Of a DNA stretch of 64,000 nt, positions 53,599-60,744 are shown piece after piece (positions within the stretch are counted from its first letter, which is position 1; the number at the start of each line of letters is the position of its first letter). The DNA is from Planctomycetota bacterium (lineage in GTDB: Bacteria; Planctomycetota; UBA1135). Under the pieces are notes generated by a model, which saw only the letters and a program-made list of their open reading frames with translations, did no database searches and was not told the DNA's origin. A program made the translations under genes and the position numbers. The DNA lies in the NCBI GenBank assembly GCA_021776925.1, contig JAJFFB010000042.1, positions 1 through 64,000 on the forward strand, given 5' to 3'.

Positions 53599-54861
53599 AT
53601 GCGCGTCCACCCCGCTTCTCTTCGTCGTTCCGCCGCCGCCGCCATCCTGGCAGCGGCCGCCTGTGGTCTGGCCCAGCCCGCTCCTCTGGCCGCACAGGAT
53701 CCGGAAGCGGCCGCCGCTGCGCCCGTTCCAAATGGAGATGCAACCGCAGTTCCGCCGGCGCAGGAGCCAGTCGCAGAACCACAAGAACCGGTGGCTCAGA
53801 GCGTCGCCGGGGTCTACCCAGACATGCCTCCGGGGCGGCCGCCACTCCTCGAGATCAAGGCTGCGGTGGCCCGCAAGGCCGAAGAAATGAAGCCCTACCA
53901 GGACCGCATCCTGGGCACCAAGGTCACCTTCGAGATGCTGCCGATCGCCGGCGGCGAATTCCTGCTCGGCAGCCCGCAGGCCGAAGACGACCGCGGCCCC
54001 GACGAAGGCCCGCAGGTGCAGGTGCGCATCGAGCCCTTCTGGATGGGCAAGTACGAGGTCACCTGGCAGGAGTACCACGCCTTCCAGTTCAAACTTGATC
54101 AGCAGGCGCGCGACAAGGGGCAGGCCGAGGCGCTCCCGCAGGATGCCTGGGCCGACGCCGTTTCGCGCCCCACGCCGCCCTACGTGCCGATGGATTTCGG
54201 CATGGGTATCGAGGGCTGCCCGGCGGTGTGCATGACCCAGCTCGCCGCGATGAAATATTGCAAGTGGCTGTCGATGAAGACCGGCCGTTTCTATCGTCTG
54301 CCCACCGAGGCCGAATGGGAATACGCCTGCCGCGCCGGCACCACCACGGCCTACAGCTTCGGTGACGACCCCGCGGACCTCGACGATTACGCCTGGCACT
54401 TCGACAACGCCGACGACCAGTACCAGAAGGTCGGCCAGAAGAAGCCCAACCCTTGGGGCCTGTACGACATGCACGGCAACGTGTCCGAGTGGGTCATGGA
54501 TGGCTACGACAAGGGTTGGTACAAGCGCCTGGTGCGGCGCACCGACGGCGGCAGCAAGGCCGTCCTCCAGACCTTGAACAGGGCGCAAAAGCTCTACCCT
54601 CGAGTGGTCCGCGGTGGCTCCTGGGACGACGATCCCGAGCGGTTGCGCTCGGCCGCGCGCCGCGCCTCGAAGAAGGGTTGGAAGATCCAGGACCCGCAAC
54701 TGCCGAAGAGCATCTGGTACCTCACCGACGCCCCCTTCGTCGGCTTCCGCGTCGTCCGCCCGCAGGTCGAGCCCAGTCCTGAAGAGATGGCCCGTTACTG
54801 GGACACCGATCTTGAAGACGTGCTCGAAATCCAGATGAAGCAGCGCCAGGGCGGGCGCTGA
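53599..54861 (+). CDS. SUMF1 / formylglycine-generating-enzyme-like lipoprotein
   Basis: A 420-residue exported protein. Signal with a lipobox-like end (ILAAAACG), an Ala/Pro/Glu-rich linker to about residue 95, then a C-type-lectin-like FGE-sulfatase domain. Motifs are FEMLPIAGGEFLLGSP, WMGKYEVTWQEYHAF, RLPTEAEWEYACRAG, GLYDMHGNVSEWV and PRVVRGGSWDDDPERLRSA. Real formylglycine synthases use a cysteine pair that I cannot identify here, so this is best called a SUMF1-domain protein of unknown activity. No sulfatase gene is nearby. It is divergent from apbE. Confidence 0.88.
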   Translation: MRVHPASLRRSAAAAILAAAACGLAQPAPLAAQDPEAAAAAPVPNGDATAVPPAQEPVAEPQEPVAQSVAGVYPDMPPGRPPLLEIKAAVARKAEEMKPYQDRILGTKVTFEMLPIAGGEFLLGSPQAEDDRGPDEGPQVQVRIEPFWMGKYEVTWQEYHAFQFKLDQQARDKGQAEALPQDAWADAVSRPTPPYVPMDFGMGIEGCPAVCMTQLAAMKYCKWLSMKTGRFYRLPTEAEWEYACRAGTTTAYSFGDDPADLDDYAWHFDNADDQYQKVGQKKPNPWGLYDMHGNVSEWVMDGYDKGWYKRLVRRTDGGSKAVLQTLNRAQKLYPRVVRGGSWDDDPERLRSAARRASKKGWKIQDPQLPKSIWYLTDAPFVGFRVVRPQVEPSPEEMARYWDTDLEDVLEIQMKQRQGGR

Positions 54862-54919
54862 GCTCCACGCCCCCGGTCTTTTTGAACCGCCCCACCCCCC
54901 CCTTGTTAACCTGAACGCC

Positions 54920-56227
54920 ATGTCGCGATTCCTCCCTGAACGCCGTCAATTCCTCCAACAGGGTTCGGCCGCCGCCCTCGGCGCCGGCATGATCCTGCCG
55001 CACGCTGCCTCCGCCCTCGGAGCACGGGACGGTCGCCTCGACACCCTGCGCATCGGTCTCATCGGCTGCGGTGGGCGCGGCACCGGCGCCGCCAGCGAGG
55101 CGCTTTCCACCGCCGGCGAGGTGCGCCTGGTCGGCATGGCCGATGCCTTTTCCGACCGCCTCGAAGGTGCCCTGGGCCAGCTGGAAAAAGGCCACGGCGC
55201 CAAGGTCGACGTGCCCGAGAGCCGCCGCTTCGTCGGCTTCGACGCCTATCGGCAACTGCTCGCTCTCGACCTCGACGTGGTGGTGATCGCCACCCCGCCG
55301 GGCTTCCGCCCGATCCATTTCGAACACGCGATCGAGCGCGGCTGCCACGTCTTCATGGAGAAGCCGGTGGCGGTCGACGGCCCCGGCGTGCGCAAGGTGC
55401 TGGCCGCGGCCCAGCGCGCCAAGGAGAAGAACCTCAAGGTCGGCGTGGGGCTGCAGCGCCACCATGACCGGCGCTACCAGGAGACCATCCAACGCCTGCA
55501 GGCCGGCGCGATCGGCGCCATCCGTCTGCTGCGCGTCTACTGGAACAGCAGCGGCGTGTGGGTGCGCCCGCGCCAGCCCGGCCAGACCGAGATGGAGTAC
55601 CAGATGCGCAACTGGTATTACTTCAACTGGCTGTGCGGCGACCACATCACCGAGCAGCACATTCACAACCTCGACGTCGGCAACTGGGTCATGAACGGCT
55701 ATCCGGCCCGGGCCCAGGGCCAGGGCGGGCGCCAGGTACGCACCGGCATCGACCACGGCGAGATCTACGACCACCACATGGTCGAGTACACCTACGCCGA
55801 CGGCACCACGATGCTGTCACAGTGCCGCCACATCCGTGACACCTGGACCCAGGTCAACGAATTCGCCAGCGGCGCCGATGGCCACTGCAACATTGGCAGC
55901 GGCCAGATTGAGCGCGGCGACGGCGAGAAGTGGCGCTTCCGCGAAGAGCGCGGCGACGCCTACCAGGTCGAGCACGACGTGCTATTTGCCGCCATCCGCA
56001 ATGACCAGCCGCACAACGAAGCCGAAAACGGCGCCAAGAGCACGCTGACTTCGATCCTCGGCCGCATGGCGACCTACTCCGGCCAGGTGGTGACCTGGGA
56101 GCAGGCGCTCAACTCCGAGATCGCCCTGGTTCCAGCGCGTTATGCCTTCGATGCAGACCCGCCGACCCTGCCCGGAGCCGACGGCCGCTATGCCGTTCCG
56201 ATGCCTGGCAGCACGCAACCCTTCTAG
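54920..56227 (+). CDS. Tat-exported Gfo/Idh/MocA oxidoreductase, copy B
   Basis: A 435-residue paralogue of the product at 51152. Tat-like signal ERRQFLQQGSAAALGAGMIL, Rossmann start IGLIGCGGRGTGAASEAL, EKPVAVD and WLCGDHITEQHIHNLD with the same histidine pattern. The two share the roughly 20-residue block around TEMEYQMRNW, so they belong to one subfamily within the GFO/IDH/MOCA group. NAD(P)-linked oxidation of a sugar-like substrate outside the cytoplasm is inferred. A C8 run (54895-54902) lies just upstream. Confidence 0.9.
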   Translation: MSRFLPERRQFLQQGSAAALGAGMILPHAASALGARDGRLDTLRIGLIGCGGRGTGAASEALSTAGEVRLVGMADAFSDRLEGALGQLEKGHGAKVDVPESRRFVGFDAYRQLLALDLDVVVIATPPGFRPIHFEHAIERGCHVFMEKPVAVDGPGVRKVLAAAQRAKEKNLKVGVGLQRHHDRRYQETIQRLQAGAIGAIRLLRVYWNSSGVWVRPRQPGQTEMEYQMRNWYYFNWLCGDHITEQHIHNLDVGNWVMNGYPARAQGQGGRQVRTGIDHGEIYDHHMVEYTYADGTTMLSQCRHIRDTWTQVNEFASGADGHCNIGSGQIERGDGEKWRFREERGDAYQVEHDVLFAAIRNDQPHNEAENGAKSTLTSILGRMATYSGQVVTWEQALNSEIALVPARYAFDADPPTLPGADGRYAVPMPGSTQPF

Positions 56228-56241
56228 CCTGGCTCTTCCTT

Positions 56242-56285
56242 CCAGCCTCGCCCCATCTTCCAGCCCCGCCCCATCTACCAGCCCC
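56242..56285. repeat. 18-bp tandem repeat, about 2.4 copies
   Basis: Units CCAGCCTCGCCCCATCTT, CCAGCCCCGCCCCATCTA and a partial CCAGCCCC fill the space between the oxidoreductase stop and the cytochrome b562-like gene. Confidence 0.7.
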
Positions 56286-56299
56286 AAGCGTCCTCGACG

Positions 56300-56773
56300 A
56301 TGAGCCACAAGATCCTGTTCGTGACCCTGTCCACCCTGCTGCTCGCGGCCCTCGCCGGGCCGCTGCTGCCCGGCACTTCGACTTCGCTCCTTGCCCAGGA
56401 GCCGGAGCACGTTGAAGAAGAAACGCCGCTGCAGCAGAACATGTCGGTGATCAACAAAGGCATGCGCAAGCTGCGCCGCGGCCTGCGCAAGGCCGAGAGC
56501 CTGCCCGCAGCCCTGCCGGTAATCCTTGAAATGCAGGCCGCGGCGCACTTCTGCAAGACTGAAACCCCGCCGCTGGCGGCACGCCTGGAGGGCGACGAAA
56601 AAGCCTCCTTCATCCAGGGATACCGCCTGCAGGTCATCGGACTTCAGCGTCTGATGCTCGACTTGGAGAGCGCGGTGGTCGAGGGCAACATGGAACAAGC
56701 GCAGGCGGTCTATCAGCAGATGAAGGCCACCGAAGACGAGGGCCACGAGATCTACACCGAAGACGAGGAATAG
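56300..56773 (+). CDS. Cytochrome b562-like exported four-helix protein
   Basis: A 157-residue protein. Signal peptide to about residue 33 (LLLAALAGPLLPGTSTSLLAQ). The mature part follows cytochrome b562 along its length: LQQNMSVINKGMRKL matches the first helix with the methionine ligand (Met48), TETPPLAARLEG matches the loop between helices 2 and 3, and MEQAQAVYQQMKATEDEGHEIY matches the last helix with the histidine ligand (His149). With both ligands present, non-covalent heme b binding and periplasmic electron transfer are plausible. No CxxCH is present. Confidence 0.75.
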   Translation: MSHKILFVTLSTLLLAALAGPLLPGTSTSLLAQEPEHVEEETPLQQNMSVINKGMRKLRRGLRKAESLPAALPVILEMQAAAHFCKTETPPLAARLEGDEKASFIQGYRLQVIGLQRLMLDLESAVVEGNMEQAQAVYQQMKATEDEGHEIYTEDEE

Positions 56774-56855
56774 CTCGGTCCGGCCCACTGCTCTGCGCAC
56801 GCCCTTTCTTTCCCTGAGCCTGGTTGCGGCCCGGCAGGCGCTGGCCGACCGCGGT

Positions 56856-57818
56856 GTGCGCAGTGGGCACGCCGACCGCTTGCGCCGGGCACTGCTGTTC
56901 GGGCGGCTGCCTGCGCATGCGGGCAACCGTCGGCATCCGCTCCCGGCGGGCTTGTGCGAGGAGCTGGAGCAGGAGTACTGCTGGGTATCGATGCGCTCAG
57001 AGCAGCAGGTCGCGGCCGCCGACGGATCACTCAAGCACCTGTTACGGCTGCACGACGGCGAAGCGATCGAGGCGGTCGCGCTGCCCGGAACCACGGCGCC
57101 TTCGGCGTGCTTGTCGAGCCAGGTCGGTTGTGCGGTGGCGTGCACTTTCTGCGCATCGGGTCTGCACGGCGTAGTGCGCAACCTGCACGCCCACGAGTTT
57201 CTCGAGCAGGTGGTGCTGCTGCGTCGCGCCCGCCCGTTGCGGCGGCTGGTGTTGATGGGGGCGGGCGAACCGACCCACAACCTGGGCAACCTCGCCAACG
57301 CGCTCGAGGTCCTGCGCAACGAAGGCGAAATCGGTCCGCGTCACGTGATGGTGTCGACGGTCGGCCCGGCAGCGGCCATTCAGCGGCTGGCCGAGTTGGG
57401 GCGGCGCTTCACCCTGGCGCTTTCCCTGCACGCGCTGGATCAGGAGCTGCGGGCGCAGCTGATCCCGACCCAGGCTCACGTCGCGCCGCTCGACTTGCTG
57501 CAGGCCGCCGACGCCTACGCCGCGCGCAGTGGCCGAGCCTACCAATTGGAGTGGGTGCTGCTCGGCGGCGTCAATGACTCGAACGCGCAGGCCCGCGATC
57601 TTGCCGCGGCCCTGCGCGGTCGCCGCGTGCACGTCAGTCTGATCCGTTGGAATCCAGTTGCCGAGCTGGATCAGCTGCAGCCGTCGGGCGTCGCCCAGGC
57701 CGAGGCCTTTGCCGCGCGGCTGCACGGGGCCGGAGTCTCGTGCCGATTGCGCCTGACGGTGGGTGGCGACAGCGACGCCGCCTGCGGCCAGTTACGCCGC
57801 CGGGCTCAGCTGGCGTAG
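56856..57818 (+). CDS. RlmN-family radical SAM RNA methyltransferase-like protein
   Basis: About 320 residues. The radical SAM cluster motif is C92-x3-C96-x2-C99 (GCAVACTFC), preceded by ACLSSQVG as in RlmN. The MGAGEP motif and the C-terminal cysteine in DSDAACGQL (Cys310) are present. RlmN methylates C2 of adenine in 23S rRNA and some tRNAs. The last block reads LRLTVGGDSDAACGQL, departing from the usual Arg/Gly-Asp-Asp pattern, so this may be a diverged paralogue. The GTG start is uncertain: the frame is open upstream to 56772 with no ATG. The 3' end overlaps accD by 13 bp, tail to tail. Confidence 0.8.
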   Translation: MRSGHADRLRRALLFGRLPAHAGNRRHPLPAGLCEELEQEYCWVSMRSEQQVAAADGSLKHLLRLHDGEAIEAVALPGTTAPSACLSSQVGCAVACTFCASGLHGVVRNLHAHEFLEQVVLLRRARPLRRLVLMGAGEPTHNLGNLANALEVLRNEGEIGPRHVMVSTVGPAAAIQRLAELGRRFTLALSLHALDQELRAQLIPTQAHVAPLDLLQAADAYAARSGRAYQLEWVLLGGVNDSNAQARDLAAALRGRRVHVSLIRWNPVAELDQLQPSGVAQAEAFAARLHGAGVSCRLRLTVGGDSDAACGQLRRRAQLA

Positions 57819-58648
57819 GGCTGCTTGCGCGCGTGCGGCGTGTAGGCGAGGATGCGCCCGAGGGTTTCGGTCATCTGCTCGCGCAGGGTGATCAGGTCGA
57901 CCTGGCCCTTGTCGAGCAGGAACTCCGAGCGCTGGAAGCCTTCGGGGAGATCCTGGCGGATGGTGTTCTTGATCACCCGCGGACCGGCAAAACCGATCAA
58001 GGCCTTGGGCTCGGCGATCATCACGTCGCAGACACTGGCGAAGGACGCGGTCACGCCGCCGGTGGTGGGGTTGGTCAGCACCGAAATCGAGAAGCCGCCG
58101 TTGTGCCGATAGTGCTGCAGGGCGGCGCAGGTCTTGGCCATCTGCATCAGCGAGATCGCGCCCTCGTGCATGCGCGCGCCGCCGCTGGCGGAGAAGATCA
58201 CGATCGGCAGTTTTTTCTCTTCGGCGAGTTCGATCGCGCGCGCCAGTTTTTCGCCGACCACCTCGCCCATCGAACCGCCCATGAAGGAGAAGTCGAGCAC
58301 CGCCAGCACCACCGGGTGGTCGGCGATGCGGCAGGTGCCGGCGAAGCAGGCGTCGGCCTGGCCGGTTTTCTCCTGAGCCAGCACGAGCTTCTCGGCGTAG
58401 GGGATGGTGTCGACGAAGTCGAGGCGGTCACGCGGCTGCAGATCGGTGAACTCTTCCTCGAAGGTGCCGGGGTCGGCGGTGATCTCGATGCGCCGGCGCC
58501 CGCTGACGGTGTGATGGAAACCACACTTCGGGCACACGTGGAGCTTTTCGGCCAGCTCCTTGGTGTAGATCAAGGCTCCGCAGTCCTTGCACTTGGACCA
58601 CAAACCTCCGGGCATGTCCCGTTTTCTGCGCAGGCGTCCCCAGGCCAT
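57806..58648 (-). CDS. accD: Acetyl-CoA carboxylase carboxyltransferase subunit beta
   Basis: A 280-residue AccD. The zinc finger uses Cys20, Cys23, Cys39 and Cys42 (CKDC, CPKC). The crotonase-like core has VLDFSFMGGSMGEVVGEK, SASGGARMHEG and LTNPTTGGVTASFA. With AccA it transfers the carboxyl group from biotin to acetyl-CoA, giving malonyl-CoA for fatty-acid and polyketide synthesis, and so would feed the ketosynthase module in this window. The ATG at 58648 is backed by TAGACT 7 nt upstream. accA is not in the window. Confidence 0.96.
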   Translation of the reverse strand: MAWGRLRRKRDMPGGLWSKCKDCGALIYTKELAEKLHVCPKCGFHHTVSGRRRIEITADPGTFEEEFTDLQPRDRLDFVDTIPYAEKLVLAQEKTGQADACFAGTCRIADHPVVLAVLDFSFMGGSMGEVVGEKLARAIELAEEKKLPIVIFSASGGARMHEGAISLMQMAKTCAALQHYRHNGGFSISVLTNPTTGGVTASFASVCDVMIAEPKALIGFAGPRVIKNTIRQDLPEGFQRSEFLLDKGQVDLITLREQMTETLGRILAYTPHARKQPYAS

Positions 58649-58655
58649 GTGCTCC

Positions 58656-58661
58656 AGTCTA
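58656..58661 (-). promoter_or_regulatory. -10 box of accD, leaderless arrangement
   Basis: TAGACT on the minus strand, 7 nt before the ATG at 58648. Confidence 0.5.
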
Positions 58662-58719
58662 CCCGTGCGCCCTCAGGCCCGGTGCAGCGGCCCGCGTGCG
58701 CGCGCAGGCGGGGTGCTGC

Positions 58720-59946
58720 TCAGAACATGTCGGGGCACCACGGCGACGGCCCGGCGAAGGCCATCGTGGCGAGGGCCAGGGCCTCGGGGGGGCCCTCGAT
58801 CAGTCCGCGGCGGGCGAGTTCTTCGGCGCTGGCGAAAGCGGTATACAAGGCGGCCATGCCGCGGACGTCGGCGCGCAGGGGGGGGCTGGAGCCGGCCTCG
58901 TTGAGGCGCTCACAGTGCCCGCGGCCGCCACTCAGACGCAGCAGGAAATCTCCCTGGTTGGCGGGCAGCAGCGGGTCGTCGAGGTGAACGCTGAACTCCA
59001 GCTCAAGGCCGGCGGGAAAGCCGCGTGCGGCGATTGCGCCGGGCAGATCGAGGATGCGTGTCATCCACAACTCGCGCACGCGCATGGCGCCGCGCGTTTC
59101 GGGCAGAGCCAGCACCAGTGGGTGGTGCGGCGCCAGCGGCAGAGTCACGCTTTCGGCCATGGCGCCATAGCCGCCAAGGAAGTCGAGCAGCGCGGTCATG
59201 GCTTCGGCGTCGGCGGCCTCAAGCCCCATGACCTCGATCGCGTGGCGCTCCTGCTGCTGGGTCACCTGGCGCAGCGCGATCCAGCCGCGCAGCTTGTGCT
59301 CCTGGTCGTGGAACTGGAAGGTGCGCACCGGGCCCAGACGCGAACGCAGGATGCGGTTCCAGATGTAGTCGCCGCGGTCGAGGTGGCCGTTGCGTGCCGG
59401 AGCCAGGTCGCGGTAGAGATCGCGCAAATCGCGAGTGGCGTGGGCATCGAGCGCCTTGGGCAGGGCGGCATTGGCAGCTGCGTCGAGGCGGCTGAGGTGC
59501 AGGGCGTGGCGGCCACGCGGAATCCGGGTGAGTTCGAGTTCGATGCTGGGCAGGGTGCCGGCGACCTCGTAGCCGACGCTGCGATACAGCGGCTGGGTCG
59601 ACGGGTAGAGCGTCGAGATCGGCGCCATGGGCGCCATTTCGCGCACGCTTTCCTCCATCAGCGTGCGGCCGAGCCCGCGGCCGCGGTATTCGGGGCGCAC
59701 CGTGACTCCGGCGAGGCCGACCATCGGCACCGCCCGCCCGCCGAAAAACTGCCCCATCGGCAGCAGGATCGAAGTCGCGGCGAAGCGGCCGTCGACTTCG
59801 ATCACGCGGATGAAGTCGGCGCCCACCTGTTCGACCCACGCCGGGATGCCGTCGGTGGAGGTGGCGAAGGCCTCGGCGATCGCGCGGGCGTGGTCCTCGG
59901 CGTCGCGGCCGGGGTCGTAGACGCGGTAGCCGCGGGCGTGGTCCAT
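58720..59946 (-). CDS. Eis-like GNAT N-acetyltransferase
   Basis: A 408-residue tandem GNAT/SCP2-type protein of the Eis family. The N-terminal acetyl-CoA site is VTVRPEYRGRGLGRTLM with VGLAG before it. A second, degenerate GNAT fold and a sterol-carrier-like domain follow. The chain ends in DMF, in keeping with the Eis family, where the terminal carboxylate takes part in catalysis. Family members acetylate amines such as aminoglycosides or protein lysines; the target here is unknown. It follows rpe by 5 bp and is probably co-transcribed. A G8 tract lies at 58878-58885. Confidence 0.85.
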   Translation of the reverse strand: MDHARGYRVYDPGRDAEDHARAIAEAFATSTDGIPAWVEQVGADFIRVIEVDGRFAATSILLPMGQFFGGRAVPMVGLAGVTVRPEYRGRGLGRTLMEESVREMAPMAPISTLYPSTQPLYRSVGYEVAGTLPSIELELTRIPRGRHALHLSRLDAAANAALPKALDAHATRDLRDLYRDLAPARNGHLDRGDYIWNRILRSRLGPVRTFQFHDQEHKLRGWIALRQVTQQQERHAIEVMGLEAADAEAMTALLDFLGGYGAMAESVTLPLAPHHPLVLALPETRGAMRVRELWMTRILDLPGAIAARGFPAGLELEFSVHLDDPLLPANQGDFLLRLSGGRGHCERLNEAGSSPPLRADVRGMAALYTAFASAEELARRGLIEGPPEALALATMAFAGPSPWCPDMF

Positions 59947-59951
59947 CTCGA

Positions 59952-60623
59952 TCAGGTCGTGGCCAGCGCGCTTTCGGCCTGCTCGCGCAACTCGGCGAGC
60001 GCGGCTGCCATGTCGGTGGCGCGGAACAGGAAAGTGCCGGCGACGAGGACGTTGGCGCCGGCTTCGGCGCAGGCGGGACCGGTCGCGGCGGTGACGCCGC
60101 CGTCCATCTGGATGTCACCCTGATAGCCCCAGGAGCGCAGCGCGCGCACCTTGTCGAGGACCTCGGGGAGGAAGCTCTGGCCGCCGAAACCGGCGTGCAC
60201 CGACATCACCAGGATCAGATCGATGCGCTCGAGAAAGGGCTTCAGGTCGTCGACCGGGCACGGCGGGTTGACCGCCACGCCGACCGGGCAGCCGGTGTCG
60301 CGGAAGGCCTCGAGGGTGGCGTCGAAATCGGATTGGGCGGCCTCGTAGTGGAAGGTGAGCAGATCGGCGCCGGCGTCGGCGTAGCGCTGGGCCCAGGCGC
60401 CCGGGTCTTCGATCATCAGGTGCACGTCGAGCGGCCGCTGCGCGACCTTTTTGATCGACTCGATGACGGGCGGTCCGAGCGACAGGTTGGGTACGAAATG
60501 GCCGTCCATGACGTCGACGTGGTGCCAGTCGGCGCCGGCCTGCTCGGCGCGGGCCAGTTCCTCGCCGAGGCGGTGGAAGTCGCAGGCGAGCAGCGACGGG
60601 GCAATGCGCACGGGCAGGGACAT
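59952..60623 (-). CDS. rpe: Ribulose-phosphate 3-epimerase
   Basis: A 223-residue TIM-barrel epimerase interconverting ribulose-5-phosphate and xylulose-5-phosphate in the pentose phosphate pathway. Motifs are IAPSLLACDF, HHVDVMDGHFVPNLS with metal ligands, PLDVHLMIEDP, VMSVHAGFGGQSF and IQMDGGV with the catalytic aspartate. The ATG at 60623 is chosen because TAGAAT lies 7 nt upstream; an ATG three codons earlier would overlap that box. Confidence 0.96.
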   Translation of the reverse strand: MSLPVRIAPSLLACDFHRLGEELARAEQAGADWHHVDVMDGHFVPNLSLGPPVIESIKKVAQRPLDVHLMIEDPGAWAQRYADAGADLLTFHYEAAQSDFDATLEAFRDTGCPVGVAVNPPCPVDDLKPFLERIDLILVMSVHAGFGGQSFLPEVLDKVRALRSWGYQGDIQMDGGVTAATGPACAEAGANVLVAGTFLFRATDMAAALAELREQAESALATT

Positions 60624-60630
60624 CGCCGGC

Positions 60631-60636
60631 ATTCTA
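60631..60636 (-). promoter_or_regulatory. -10 box of rpe, leaderless arrangement
   Basis: TAGAAT on the minus strand, 7 nt before the ATG at 60623. Confidence 0.5.
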
Positions 60637-60744
60637 CGCCTTTGCTGACCCCTTTCAGCGGCCAAGCGTGTTGTTGCAGGAGTCCGCGTGGAACCCGTGT
60701 TCCCGCTCTCCCTGAAAACAACACCACAGCAATCCACCGCAAAC

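Noticed and set aside
58696-60123. Plus-strand 475-codon open frame
   Set aside because: Antisense to the Eis-like gene and rpe, both well supported.
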